From assembly GCA_949126835.1 (NCBI GenBank), contig OX421498.1, positions 37,123,618 to 37,187,617 on the forward strand: a stretch of DNA of 64,000 nt, given 5' to 3'. Below, one piece after another: positions 1 through 15,489 of this stretch; positions within the stretch are counted from its first letter, which is position 1, and the number at the start of each line of letters is the position of its first letter. A model generated the notes under the pieces. The model searched no databases. It was given only the letters and a program-made list of their open reading frames with translations, and was not told the DNA's origin. A program made the translations under genes and the position numbers. Source of the stretch: Anisus vortex. Taxonomy: Eukaryota > Mollusca > Gastropoda > Planorbidae.

Positions 1-1690
1 GTCTTATTTGTGGCGAATAATCTTAAAAGCATCTTTTGTCTTTTGGGCAATGTATCGGAGCCAGCAAAAGACAAAAAAAAACAAGAAAGGTTTGTGTCGA
101 TCCTATTGTAATAGAAAAAGAGTAGCTAGCTTAAGAAAAGGAGAACCCTTTCTTTGTCGGCTGTATGATGTATTCTAGAATTTGGTCAACATAAATTTGC
201 TTAAAACAATCTGCAAAGCTGAATAGTCTTATCTCAGATTCAACATTATTTGTATTTGTTTTTACATAATTAGGAGAGCTAGAATCTAGAAATTCACTAG
301 AATGTCTTTAGTTACATCATATTTATTACATACATGGCGGCTGAATCAATATATTGAGTGTATTATATAATCTTCGTCTTCTATTTAAGTAACAGCATGT
401 TGAATTGAGTAAAGGTTGTGACAGATTATGAGAATATAATTGAAATATATCCTAGAAGTAGTCTAATAATGTATATTTATGTAAATAAATGTACATGTTG
501 TTTTAAAACTAGTTAATATGGAAAAAAAACTAATATACTCAACTTGCTTCAAATGTTAAAGACTCCCAAATATATTCGAAAAGAAATCCAAAAAAATAAC
601 GTTTAACGGTTAATAAGTTCGGATTCTACCAATCTGGAGGAAGCTGCGTAGAAAGTCGTCAGCTATTCTTAACCGCTGGACTTTTCTACGTGAATCGTTC
701 ATTTATATAAAGAAAAGTGCATACGCTATACTTTCAGCTTTTGTGTAATAATATGTGAACAGATTGCGTACAACACTTTCACAACAGAAAAAAAACATAG
801 ACTACAGCGCGATCCTTTTGTTTGACAAATCCATATTCTTTTGTCAAAATTTCTTGAAACGGACGTTGGTCGAGTTTTAGTCTTTTTTCTGCCATTTTAT
901 GGGCACTGTTTTAAATTATACTCTGATATATCGGTGGGATAAAGGACCTATCACGTTTTGCACAATTGTAAAAGTTTTCCATTAAATATACACAGATGAA
1001 ATTATTATGATGAAATTATAATAACTTTTCGTAAATCCTCTGTTAATTAATATAAGTTTCAAATATACCACTTAATAAATTGTGATTTATACCAGGAAGA
1101 AAGTAAGTTATAATAATAAAACTATGAAGTATAAAAAGAGTCATACTAATAAAGAAAAAGACCATTTAGGGATGTTAAACAATAATTTAAAAAAAATAAT
1201 TTTGGAAAGTTTTTTTCATTGTGGTGGCACACGATTTTTTAAACCTTAAATCAGAAAGAAAATACTTTAAAATAGCATCATTGGAATCGCACAAAACAAT
1301 GCAGTAAATGGTTCGCAAAATACTAATTATTTGTATTCGATATTTCTTTGGCTTGCGATATAAATCTAATACAATCCACAGCAACCAAACGTAGAGTAGT
1401 CGACGCATTCGTTTGAAGTAAGCATCCTTTGATGCAGGGTTTTCCCCGCTGAAACTGAAGCGTTTTCGAACAGACAGGCAAATGACGGATAGTCATGGCG
1501 GTAGTTTGATTTAAGTGAAAAAAATGTAGCCTTTTTTTTTTAATATTAAATTACATTCAGAGTTTAGAGTCTAAGATCTTTGAAAACAGCCAGCCGCTGG
1601 CCAGCAAAAATAATAGGTCTGACGTCTGATGCCAAACAAAAAATAATAATAATAATAATAATTTTTTAGGAGGTCCTTCGCGTACCATTG
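1..1690. other. Intergenic, no gene recognised
   Basis: AT-rich sequence with short homopolymer runs and an (AAT)n run near 1645. No exon with splice signals, no RNA gene and no recognisable transposon protein were seen on either strand. Confidence 0.5.
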
Positions 1691-1694
1691 AAAA

Positions 1695-1722
1695 TGGCGC
1701 CGTAGGTTGCCGACCCCTGGTT
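1695..1722. mobile_element. hAT-type terminal repeat remnant
   Basis: The stretch reads AGGTTGCCGACCCCTG at its right end. This is the inverted complement of the CAGGGGTCGGCAACCT terminus of the hAT-type element found at 40699 and 46345. The other end could not be found and no target duplication was recognised, so this is a solo terminus or a decayed copy. Confidence 0.4.
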
Positions 1723-4820
<3,098 letters not shown>

Positions 4821-5275
4821 TTGGGCCTACCTACCGTATCTCGTCAAAAAACCACACTGCGTATCAATCCGCTAACAAATCGACATCATTAATTCTTGAA
4901 CCAAAAAATGCTTTCATTCTTTTTTTTATATTGTTAAAGTTTTGTTTTTCGTTGTTGTTTTTTTTTAATTTTGTTGTTGTTGTTTTGTTGTTGTTTTTAC
5001 TACATAGATGACTTCCGACATTTGAAAGAATTAAATAAAACTGAAGAGACAGAAAGAATAACTTCACAATCCTCTCGATTCGGGGCGAAAAAATAATAAT
5101 TTTGACAGGTCTTTATTTAGGCCTATTGCGTTTTTGGCGACTTGTCAATAATAGAAAGTTGTAGTCACATTTCAATTTTCAAAGAATTAGCGACATAGAA
5201 AGTGGCAATCAGATTGCAATTTTCATGATTTAGCAACATAAAAAGACACAGATAGTTGCAGTCGTATTGTACTTT

Positions 5276-5568
5276 GGGGGCACGCTGGCCGAGCGGCAGC
5301 GTTCAACTGGCGTAACAAAGCTCCTGGGTTTGAGTCCTGGTTAGTGTCCTGGTGAAGGCTAGGATTGTTTTCCCCGGGTCTAGAGGGTGTCCCTGAGTCT
5401 ACCCCAGCTCTGGTGGGTACCTGGCCTTAGTTTGGGTAAAGTAAAGACGGCTGCGCATCGTGCTGGCCACACAATCACCTTGTATGACGTGGCCACAGAA
5501 ACTGGTGAACGCTGATTCCCCAGCCCAATGGATCAATTTGGTCCGACGGGATATTTTACTTACTTACA
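5276..5568 (+). mobile_element. tRNA-derived SINE, full-length copy
   Basis: It starts with GGGGCACG-like sequence, then an A-box-like GGCCGAGCGGCAGCG and a B-box-like GGTTTGAGTCC, as in a tRNA gene. A shared body follows (GGGTGTCCCTGAGTCTACC, GGCCACACAATCACCT, GGTGAACGCTG) and the tail is rich in TTTAC/TTAC. The same unit recurs at 33261, 54764, 58262, 62033 and 63290. The A-box region has small changes, so this copy is older than the one at 54764. Confidence 0.85.
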
Positions 5569-5721
5569 TATTCTACTTTCAACGTTTTAGAAAAATATAA
5601 AGTTGCAAACAGATGCCATTTCAACGCTATCTTGCCATTTTAATGATTTGGTAATTTAAAATATTGCAATCTAAAATTAAAACGGTAATTCAGCACGACA
5701 CTCCCCCCACTAAATTTAGTG

Positions 5722-6000
5722 TTCTAAAAAATTTCAACTTTTTTTTTTTCGTGGAGCACAATTATTAGTGTCTAAGGAATGGAGGAAACTAATTTTCAAG
5801 GTTAACATACGCATTGAACTTGAAAAAAAATTTTTTCCGAAATTTCCTATTTATTAAAGTAAAAATCCGCCATTTAGTCAAATTTTTTTTTGCTGCTGTG
5901 ACGTCACTAGTAATAACGTTAAGAGTTTTTTATATTATATAATACCTAAATATCATTAAATATGCTCCACGCAAACAAAAAAAGTTGAAATTTTTTAGAA
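5722..6000. mobile_element. Foldback/MITE-like element with about 37-bp inverted arms
   Basis: The left arm (5722-5758) runs from TTCTAAAAAATTTCAAC to GTGGAGCA. The right arm (5963-6000) is its near-perfect inverted complement, from TGCTCCAC to GTTGAAATTTTTTAGAA, differing mainly in the length of the internal A/T run. The roughly 200-bp centre has no coding potential. Superfamily is unknown, and no clear target duplication was identified. Confidence 0.6.
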
Positions 6001-6410
6001 ACCACGAAATGACATACACAAAGAAGAAAAGGCTTTTTTTTATATTAAAAAAGATGATTCCTACCGTATTTTAAAAACATCGCACTAATCTATTAATGCC
6101 GCATTGCATTTCAGTTCATTGAAGAAGATTGACTGCTAGCCGGTGACGTCATGTCTGCTAGGTTTCGTATTTTCAAGTCTTTTTGTCATGTAAAGCCTTA
6201 TTGCAGGCATGGTAACGTTGGATAAATATGCTGGATATTTATTTAGTAAACTAATATGTAGATAAAACCTACTTTTTTCATGTCTTCGTCTTTAAATAGG
6301 TCCTTAAATGTTCATTACCGTACGCGCAAATGTCACCGGCAAACCAGCCATCTTGTCTACCAGAAATTAATTGAATAACCTATTAAAACCCAGCGAAGGG
6401 GTGGCAGATT

Positions 6411-6725
6411 TCTAACCATCACTTTCCCTATCCTTAGAACTAACAATCACTATCCCTATCCTTAGAACTAACAATCACTATCCCTTAAACTAACTATCAC
6501 TATCCCTATGCTTAAAACTAACTAAAAGGAAAAAAAAATACAACTACATGAACCTAAAAACCCCTCCTTATAGAGAACTAACGATCACTATCCCTATCCT
6601 TAGAACTAACAATCACTATCCCTATCCTTAGAACTAACAATCACTATCCCTATGCTTAAAACTAACAAACTAACTAAAAGGAAAAAAATACAACTACATG
6701 AACCTAAGAAACCCTCCTTATAGAA
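6411..6725. repeat. Tandem duplication of a ~155-bp module with inner ~27-bp repeats
   Basis: Two adjacent modules end in the same CTCCTTATAG sequence. Each contains two to four copies of a unit resembling CTATCCCTATCCTTAGAAC followed by TAACAATCA. The arrangement indicates a two-level amplification. No coding role is apparent. Confidence 0.8.
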
Positions 6726-6729
6726 ATGG

Positions 6730-8420
6730 AATATCCCAAATATAGAAAATGATCAAATACTACAACGACGTCACAGTCACACTGCGCACCACAGTATACC
6801 TATTCTGTGCTGCGCACTTCCATAAAAACATTGTAAAAATGGCCGCGTGTAATGAAAGTGGCTGCAGTAGAATGGAAAACTTTACAAATTAAACATTTTT
6901 TCTAGAGCCTTAGAATCGTTTGCGACCTTTGAAACCTATTTTTTCGTCATCAGGGCATGTAGACCTTCAATTTGATATATGATACAAAATAATAGCGCGT
7001 GGGGTGAATCTCGTACACTATTAATATTTAAACTACTTAGTAACATAAAGTGGTGCAAGAAGCCGAGACTATTATTATGTCACAAACTAAACGGCTCCAT
7101 AACTGGTCCTAATTCAGACTATATCTATATTGTTAGCGTGAAAAACGTATAAATACTAGTAAAATTAAACGGTGTATCCGCGTCGCATTCTTGTAAGAAT
7201 AAGAAAACCAAAAGACTACTATAAAAGGCGCTAAATTAGTGTGGCATTCAGCTTTTGAGTGTGAGTGCGTGCGCACGTATGTGTCTGCACAACTGCGCGT
7301 GACGACGCGATCAGTTTGCTTTAGTAGAGTATAAATATTCTTATGTAGCATACTAGATCTAGTGTTGTTGTTGTTGTTTTTTTTCTGTGCCTTCCTAACG
7401 CCAACATTGAGCGCGCTGAGCATGATAAACTTGATTGCATTGAGAAACGCTCTTTACAAATTAATTATTCATCATAATCTTGGCAAATTGGCAAATTTTT
7501 GTTGCCAACTTTTAAATAAATATTTATTGCGAATCGCAAACCATTATCAGAGTACCAAAATTATTATGACCTGTTTTGCAATAATCAATTGGGATTTTGA
7601 GGTGCGCGTGATAAAGTGTAATGGAATTTCTCTTTATTAAAAACTGATGTTTTTAAAGGAATGGTTGGGGTTTGAAAATTTTGAAAGGCAACACGCCTAA
7701 GTGACACGTTTAAGCTTGATAGGATGACAGGAAGCTGGGTCTTTTAGCCTCCTGGGGAGATTTTGTCAGAAAGCAGCAAAGTTGTGCAAATTTATTATCT
7801 ATAAATTCTAAAAAGAAACACGCCAACAAATAGTCTATGTACATGTAAGCTTAGTAGTTAAACGTGTCATCAAAATAGCTTAAAGTGAATCAAGAGCTTT
7901 TGACGTCATAACGTTGGAGCAACTGTTTATGCTGTAAACTTTGTTGACAGCAATGATTAAACAGCTGATCATTGGTGAAGGGCGTGACGCTTGTTTACTT
8001 TAGACTTTGACTGACCATTAGCACTGACCAGGAAGCCATAGAGTTTCAATTTCTATTTCATCTTTTCTCTCTCTCTCTCTCTTTCTGGCACTCTTTTTTT
8101 TCTCTTTCTCTCGCTCACTCAATCTCTCTATTTCCTTCTTTCTCTGATTGGACCAAGAAGCCATTGAAAGAAACATGTAGGAGTTGGGAAGATTGAACTA
8201 AACATTCAATGGTCACACTCTGGTGAAAAAAAAAATTCATTTCAGTACGGTGTTTTTTAAATCAACATCAACATATTCCAGAAACCAAGACAGTCATGAG
8301 CAGTTCAGTACACAAAAGTACCGGTATCTTCAATTGAATATCACTGTACTGTCTCTAGTTATGTTTATATTGAAAGTGTTTACTGTACCAGTATTGTATT
8401 GTTCATATAGCCCATGATGT
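6730..8420. other. Intergenic, no gene recognised
   Basis: No supported exon. There is a short CT-rich stretch at 8063-8125. The small open frames at 7133-7640 have no recognisable domain. Confidence 0.45.
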
Positions 8421-8424
8421 AGTA

Positions 8425-8728
8425 ACAATACTTAAGGCATTAAACTCTAATTGAGAAATACAACCCAATAACAACCTGTTGCAATGCTCAGATAAACATA
8501 AGGACAGAACACTTTTCTTATCCCTTATGCGAGAACAAATGCACTCTTTTTTCTTCGAGTGGCATTCGGGCATGGAATGGGTTACATGAACAAACCAGGA
8601 AAACCAGTAACTTAGCATCATTTAAAACATTATAAAAAATTCAAGACTAGAATCTGACCACGGATAAACCTAGGACGCAATAATCTTCTTTATAGAAAGA
8701 GCGTCTGTAATATATAAGATAGATGTGG
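8425..8728 (+). mobile_element. LINE 3' fragment (C-terminal RT-ORF end plus 3' UTR)
   Basis: With frameshifts, the plus strand reads the typical end of a non-LTR retrotransposon ORF: ...YARTNA...SSGIRAWNGL...EQTRKTSNLASFKTL. It is followed by a 3' UTR ending GACGCAATAATCTTC-TTTATAGAAAG-AGCGTCTGTAATATATAAG. A second copy of the same segment is at 41630-41985 in the opposite orientation, and its frame is more intact. Confidence 0.7.
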
Positions 8729-8729
8729 C

Positions 8730-9159
8730 TATTTTTGTTTACAATGTTGATTTCGCTATTATTTTATTGTATGGAGACAGTATCTTATTTAATGTGTTAT
8801 TTAATATACTTTTAATGTTAGTTGGTTTCTTAAAAAAATGACCGTTTCTTGATGGATTTCTATGTAGGCCTACTTTATATATATAATCTCATTTTATCAG
8901 TCTATCTCTTTTAAATGTCTCTTTATTTATCCATCGTTTTATCCACACATATCCACATATCCGTTTTTTTTCTTTCTATATGCCCATCATTTCAATATAT
9001 CATATTTGTATCTATTGTTTTTTTCTATTTATTTTAATTATCAATTTATCTATACACATATCCATCCATAGAGCTATCTATCTAACTATCTATCTGTCTA
9101 TCCCTCTATCTATCTGGGCTACCTGATTACCAAAATATACCCACTTATTTTTCCCCCCT

Positions 9160-9160
<1 letters not shown>
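8730..9160. other. ATCT-rich low-complexity DNA
   Basis: Irregular TATCTATC / CTATCTAT runs, densest at 9070-9115, with no gene. They continue on the far side of the CT microsatellite to about 9490. Confidence 0.6.

Positions 9161-9162
<2 letters not shown>

Positions 9163-9252
<90 letters not shown>
9163..9252. repeat. (CT)n microsatellite
   Basis: About 40 CT units, interrupted once near the right end (CTCTGTCT). Confidence 0.97.
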
Positions 9253-9253
<1 letters not shown>

Positions 9254-9492
9254 ATCAAAAAAGCGTACATAAATTACACTCTTGTAACGACCTATCTCTT
9301 TATTTTTATATGTGTATCTACTAATCCAATTTTATATATCTACATGACTACATGCCCATCTGATTGGATGTAATTCCATAATGTAGCCTATGTATCTATT
9401 GTATTTGTTTATTTTATTCATTTATCTACCCATCTATCTACACATATTGCTTTCTATATTATATCGATCTATCTATTCGTCTACCTATCTAG

Positions 9493-9674
9493 CAGTGCCG
9501 TTGCTAGGGATTTGGAGCCCGGGGGGCTTGGCCTCTTTAGGGGCCCCTGCATTTTGACATTAAACATTATGACGTAAGAAGAAAACAATTCGGACACTCC
9601 TTTGGGGCCCTTCTCAAGTAGGGGCCCGAGGGGGACTTTCGAATTTGGACCCCCCTCCCCTAGCTACGCCACTG
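9493..9674. mobile_element. hAT-type MITE, 182 bp
   Basis: The ends are imperfect inverted repeats (CAGTGCCGTTGCTAGGGA and CCCTAGCTACGCCACTG). An 8-bp direct repeat CTATCTAG flanks the element at 9485-9492 and 9675-9682. Terminal CAG/CTG plus an 8-bp duplication is the hAT pattern. The flanks are ATCT-rich, so chance contributes somewhat to the duplication. Confidence 0.7.
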
Positions 9675-9860
9675 CTATCTAGACTATCTAAGTACCAAGA
9701 TGTGCATACCTACTTACTTTCTCTTTCTCTCTCTCTCTCCCATTCTGTCTCTTTCTTTCTCTACATATATATATACATATACATACATAGCACAACACAT
9801 AACAGTATTAACATGCAGACAGACAGTCATGCCAACTAATATCAACCTTCATTTTCCTGT

Positions 9861-9885
9861 CCCCCCCCCCCCCCCCCCCCCCCCC
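9861..9885. repeat. Poly-C tract, 25 bp
   Basis: Twenty-five consecutive C on the plus strand. Exact length is likely assembly-sensitive. Confidence 0.9.
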
Positions 9886-10900
9886 GTTGACGCTTTCAGG
9901 AGAAGCCCAATCCTACCAGGGCCAGTCTCAGTGGCCAGCGGAGACTCTTGGGGCCAGGCAGGCAAGAACAGTTAGCAGGGAGCCTTGCCTAGAAGACGTA
10001 ACTGACCAGAGATGTGGCAAACTCATCTTGATGGCACTCTACAGATTACTCAATGAAAACAACCAATGAGATTATGTTGTCGTAGTTTTTTTTGTTTAAG
10101 TTTGTAGATCAAATTTAGTTTTTAAAAAGACCCACCGAAACCCTTTTTTTTTCCTTCATTTTTTTAGACCAGTGGATGGGTAAACTGATAGAAATATTAC
10201 CCTTAAAATGGGTGTAAAGATAAAAATAGGTAAACAAGTAAATTAGTAAAATTGATAAATATAAATATTGATGCAATGAAAATTACTAAAGGCTAAAATA
10301 TATAGATATTTTTTTTAAAACATAAAAGTTCGTGGGTAGGCCTAATGAAGCCTAAAAAAAAATGGATTTAGATTTAAGCTTTTAATGAGAATTTACATAG
10401 GCTTATATATGTTCAATTCCGTATCAATTTAGATACAATGGTTTATGGTTAATATCGGTGCAATATTGATTTAAGGTCATATTGTAATATTGTATTTAAA
10501 CAAATATTTATTTAAGACCATTAAATAGCAGTAAGCGATCGGAGGGGGGAAGAGGGGGGGTACTGAATAAATTGTAAAAAAAAACATTTAGGTCTACATT
10601 TCTATTAACGAAGATTGAATTTTGGATTGTTGTTTTTTTTCCATTGTTCTGCAATCATATGAAATTAAGCTATGCTAAATAGCCTACAACAAAAATATTT
10701 CAAGTTAGCAATAAAATATGTGAAAGCTGGCGTCTTTGTGTCCATGTCATTTGGAATTTTCAATTATATGTTGTTCCAGTTCAAAATGTGCTCATTGACT
10801 TTTATTTTCACCATGTAGCTAATGTCATTACAACGAAGTGACTCAGGACTTTTGTCATGATGAATAAATAAAACCGCCATCAAGTTTTTCTTCGTTCATG
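9886..10900. other. Intergenic, no gene recognised
   Basis: The GC-richer stretch 9890-10065 stands out from its AT-rich surroundings and may be a relic. No family could be recognised in any frame. The remainder is AT-rich without features. Confidence 0.4.
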
Positions 10901-10906
10901 ACAATA

Positions 10907-11125
10907 TCACCCTTCCCTGGTGGTGCCATACCATTCCAGCTTTCTTTTCTTGACTGTGGCCATCAGGTCGTTGTATTGTCCAATTTCCTGGAGTATCATT
11001 TTTTTCGTACCGGTATCTATAAATTTGAAGGGAACATTTTCTTTAGATTGTTTGAACAGTTCGTGCTCCGCAAATACACACTCTGCACACTCAGTATCGG
11101 AAAGTAGCGAGAACCATTCAGTCAT
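10907..11125 (-). mobile_element. Probable LINE relic (C-terminal ORF fragment)
   Basis: The minus strand reads EIGQYNDLMATVKKRKLEWYG. This matches the conserved ...LLATVKRRKLxWFGH... block near the C-terminus of the LINE ORFs at 46000-46340 and 60198-60644. The expected continuation (RH..L.KTIL.GT) is missing after WYG, and the N-terminal half is not recognisable. A short decayed fragment; the assignment rests on one motif. Confidence 0.5.
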
Positions 11126-11484
11126 CTCACTATCTTACACAGGTAGAAATATTGTGGCATGTCTAAAAGTGACTTGAGCATAGATCTGAAACTTTCTAAT
11201 TCCAGACAGAATTACCAACACCCTCGCATAGCTCGATTAAAATACTGTTTGAAAAATATAGCCACCACGCAGGGGCACACGCCCCTTTCCGACCATTTAA
11301 TCCTTTCAACCTCTTCGATTGTCTCTTTCCTTTTGATGACGTTAATATCTCTAAAGACAGACATAATTAAAAGGTGTTTCATAGAGTTTGTATTAACATT
11401 CTTATATGTAGCCTATTCTATTCCAATATGAAAGAAATATAATACAATATTAATCAGAAGCGGCTATAATCCCTGCCACCCTGC

Positions 11485-11535
11485 AAGGGATGTAATAATC
11501 TTCTTTCTAGAAGAAACGTCTGTAATGTATATGAC
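11485..11535 (+). mobile_element. Short copy of the shared LINE/SINE 3' end
   Basis: GGATGTAATAATCTTC-TTTCTAGAAGAAACGTCTGTAATGTATA is the hairpin-bearing 3' end also found at 8680, 15440, 37000 (inverted), 38420 (inverted), 39565, 41640 (inverted) and 53465. The upstream part is too decayed to tell LINE from SINE. Confidence 0.6.
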
Positions 11536-11539
11536 ATTA

Positions 11540-14500
11540 TTACACATACGTGGGCCGAGAACCGTAGGCCTAATTATAGGTTAGTTACCGTATCATACGT
11601 TGGCTCCTTAGCCTCGAAAGACGATCAGGTTTCGTGGGCTCCTGTGGTGGATTTTCACCACTTATTGTGACTCTGGATTCCTTTCCGCAAAAGAAAAACT
11701 CTGTTGTACGGTACATCTAACATGCGAGTGCAGGACATCCAACATGGAGATACATTGCTCTGCAGCCAAGCCGAGCTTCCTAACAATAGTTAGGTCAAGT
11801 TAAAAAAAAAAACCAGAGCTTTGAATCATAAGAGGAGCAGGGACAACTATTCCAGTTAAGAGTAGTTAATAGCTGCCCTAAGCTTAATGGAAGAAATACG
11901 AGAACCCAAAATTGTATCACAATTCTCCAAACTGGGAGACATCAGAACATCACTCTGTAAAACACAAGCTACACAAAATCCACCCAACCAAAAGATTACT
12001 TACTTTAGGCCTACTTACTGTCCGTAACGCCGTGGGCCCTAAAGGAGAACTACTTGAAGAAAAAAAAAACTACCGTAGGCAGCCTCTCAAACTGTGAGGA
12101 AGTTACTTATCGTAGTGCACGTTAGGGGCAATAACCGGCTTGTACTAAACTGGTACACAATTTCCCCTTAAAGTTTTGAAACAACTTATACTTATCATCA
12201 ATATACATAATTACAGTGAGTTTGTTTATTTATATGTCTGTGCTCTATAGGCTCCTAAGCCGTTTGACTAATCGGGTCAAAAGTTAAATGTATAAATTGG
12301 AAACGTCCTCCAAAAGAAATTTTTATTATATAAACAATCTTGTTTAATTCGTTCATTTGTTTTTTTTAAATAAACTTAGACCTATTGATAATCACCGCAT
12401 GTTAAAGTTCTAGACTGAGCGCCATTTCAGAACTATCTCCCCTTGAACATTCATTTACTATGTTGAACGCGAGGCCTTCCCAATGAGTCCCCTTGCATAC
12501 AGTTGTTTATTAACGCGGCGTACGCGCCAGCAATTTGACTTGGAGAGTTTTAATGTTGTACTTTTAAAAAATAATAGCTTATGGCGTAATGTCTATCAAT
12601 TCATTTTTTTTTTTTATTAATGGTAGATGTTTGCTTTATTATATTAATTTTAAGTAATAGAGCGTTCTCTATGGGAGGAGCTTAAGTTTTTTTAGTGTAA
12701 ATTTAGTGACGTATTTGAGTAAATATAGAACCCACTTGAGGTACAAACGTAACGTGGTGAAGTTGTTCTTCATCATGTTAAATTCACATCTGAATATTGG
12801 CTATCCTACTCACAAATTAGGAGGTAAATATTCGTATATAATCTTCCTAGTCCAAGAGAAAGCCTGACATGGTATTTTTTCAACGATTTTCAACATTTTA
12901 CGCCCATTTTATCATCTTCATATCCGACCGGTAAGTGTTGCAATTGAATTGATTTTATTGATATTATAATTAGGCCTAATAATCGTTCGGTACAACATTA
13001 ATTATATGTATTCCCCTATTTTAAAAGTTAAATACTGCAGATTAATTGATTAATGTGATTAGGCTAGGGCCGGTTAGACCTATTTACACTTTCACAAAAC
13101 ATAAGTAAAAACAAGCTCGGGCCTATAGGACACTTTATTGATACAGCGGCCATTGTGTACACCACCACATAAAAATAAACAAAAATCACGTGCTTTTTGT
13201 CACTTGATTGCAAACGCCCTATAGTAACCAAATGTTTTAATTATTTCATGGATTCGCGTCGCTATTGAGAGCATCCTTTAATTATACAATCAATTAAACA
13301 ATAAAAAAAGAACAAAAACTAAATACCCAAACTTTCTCACTGCAGTTTTCATTGTATTTTTTTTTCTTCTCTTAACAAAACACTTTGTAGCCATTCGTTT
13401 CTCCTTCATTCTGACGGGAAAACCACTAGTGTTTACCTAATTATGGTTAGTTGAAAGATAAAAACAAGGTTGCTTAAATATTTTAAGCAGTTAAAATCTG
13501 TTGTTGTTTTTTTTAAATTAATATGAAAGGAGAAAAAAGAGCTAAAGAATTTAAAATCAATTCTAGAGAAAATTCAATGAATGACTTACACAACCCTCCC
13601 TTGGACTGATACATTTGATCATGAAAGAACTTGATTACATTAAAGTAAAGCATCTCAAGCACAAGGCTTAGCCAAAATCTCAAAAAATAGGTATGTGCCG
13701 ATTCACCTAGGCCATCATGACAAAATCAACATATTCAAACCTACTGGAAATGGAAATATTTTGTGCTAGGAGAAAATTTCAACTATGCTTGTATCGGAGT
13801 AGGCTATGCCATAGATGGAATATCAGAAAAAGCAATGAAAAATGGACGAGCCAAGTTGGGGATAACTTTGTGATAAGTGACTTAAATTATCTTAAAACCA
13901 TTTTTTAAGTAATTTCTACATTATGGAATGAACTTGATTAGCAGGGTATTTGTTCATCAACTTTAAAGTAAACTGACTACTTGTATTTGATAAAATAAAT
14001 TAAATAAGACTTTCCAATAATAAAAAAAAGTTTATAAATCACAAATATAACAAAAAAACAAAGAGTAGTTCAATAAATGTCATTTAATTGCTTGAATTAA
14101 AAATGTTACAATTCAATAAAGACCTAACTGAGATATATTTGTTTAAAATAAAATAAACCTTAAATCCTGACAGAATGGTGTACATAAAACTTACATAAAT
14201 TTACTAAATAAATTGCACCAATATGAACACTAGCTTGTGAACAGTTTTCATTTCTAAACACAAATGATATGGTTTTAAGTACTTTTGCTTAGCAGATTAG
14301 CTTTTTGTATAATATAAACAAAATTGTTATGTTTTAATAGAAATGTAACTTTCATGTTAGTTTTTAAAATAGATACAGGTTCTATCATAAATGTAATTAT
14401 AATAATGGGAATGTCTATATTGAGATGTAAAGCCTTGGGAACTTGGCTTTTTTAAATCGTGCCAACACTTTCACAGTTTTAGAACATCTACAGTGGTCTA

Positions 14501-15370
14501 CAGTACAAAGCCAATCAATTAGGCAAACTTTGTTGAATTGTTCTACACACACTACCCTAATCAGCTCAGATGTATTCTCCTGTAGTTATCATTCAATTAC
14601 CAATACAGCAAAACCAATTTTTATTATTTAATGCGCATCAATTAGAAACATTCATTAATCTCCACATTACCTCTGATTGTGAGGAATAAATAATCTATAC
14701 CCAAAATCATAAAGTTACAATGCTTGAATAGGCTTGATTTCATCCCTGATGCTACTGAGAATACGGCCATTTTTGCTACATAATTATTCAGGACTAGCAC
14801 TTGCTTAGGGGTTTCCAGACATAAGTAAGCCAATGTCATCCTCCATTAATGTGTCCTCAAAGTCAAAGAAACATTTTTTGTATAAATGTCCAATCATGAA
14901 AGACCTTTGTACTTGTGGAGATCAAAAGTTATCTAGTAACTATCCAAGTTTTATTTCTCTCTCAAACAATCCATGTATGTTAAAATAACTGTTAGTAGTG
15001 TTAGTGAATACAACACTCAAATCTGTTTTGCATATCTTAGTTACTGGAGGTGCATCCATATATTACCAAAGCACTGAGAGAGTTTTTGGAAAATTGTGTG
15101 TACGGGTGTGTACAGGAAGAGCAGGTTGTCTTAACAGAATGTGTACATGTGCACAAATTTATTTGTAACTTAAAATACATAATAATTATAACAACAACTG
15201 CTCAGACTGAAGACTGGTTGAAATTACACACATTGTTACTTTTGATAACTTTACACTGGATCATTAGCCATTTTTTTAAATGTCAATTTTCAGGAGTTTT
15301 TCCTTTCTTCATGCATGAATTTTTCAAAAACATATTTAGAGATGCTTTGGACTATCAATGGTGGACATAT
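11540..15370. other. Intergenic, no gene recognised
   Basis: Mostly AT-rich unique DNA. A possible short first exon at 12775-12823 (ATG ... GGAG|GTAAAT) was considered and not accepted. No domain, RNA gene or transposon was recognised. Confidence 0.45.
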
Positions 15371-15379
15371 ATGAATAAA

Positions 15380-15482
15380 GGTCTTAAAATAATAATAAAA
15401 ATACAAGACTAGACTCAGACCATGGAACAGCGTAGGACGCAATAATCTTCTTTATAGAAGGACCGTCTGTATTATATAAGAA
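15380..15482 (+). mobile_element. LINE 3' UTR fragment
   Basis: CAAGACTAGACTCAGACCATGG, then GGACGCAATAATCTTC-TTTATAGAAGGACCGTCTGTATTATATAAG. It parallels the 3' end of the LINE copies at 8425 and 41630 but is truncated just upstream. It overlaps the end of a 120-codon open frame (15050-15412) that has no recognisable homology. Confidence 0.7.
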
Positions 15483-15489
15483 ATGAAAA

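Noticed and set aside
12775..12823. Possible first coding exon (ATG followed by 16 codons and GGAG|GTAAAT)
   Set aside because: No partner exon in phase could be found downstream; such a pattern is expected by chance in this much sequence.
15050..15412. 120-codon open frame on the plus strand
   Set aside because: No recognisable domain or exon signals, and its end runs into a LINE 3' UTR fragment.
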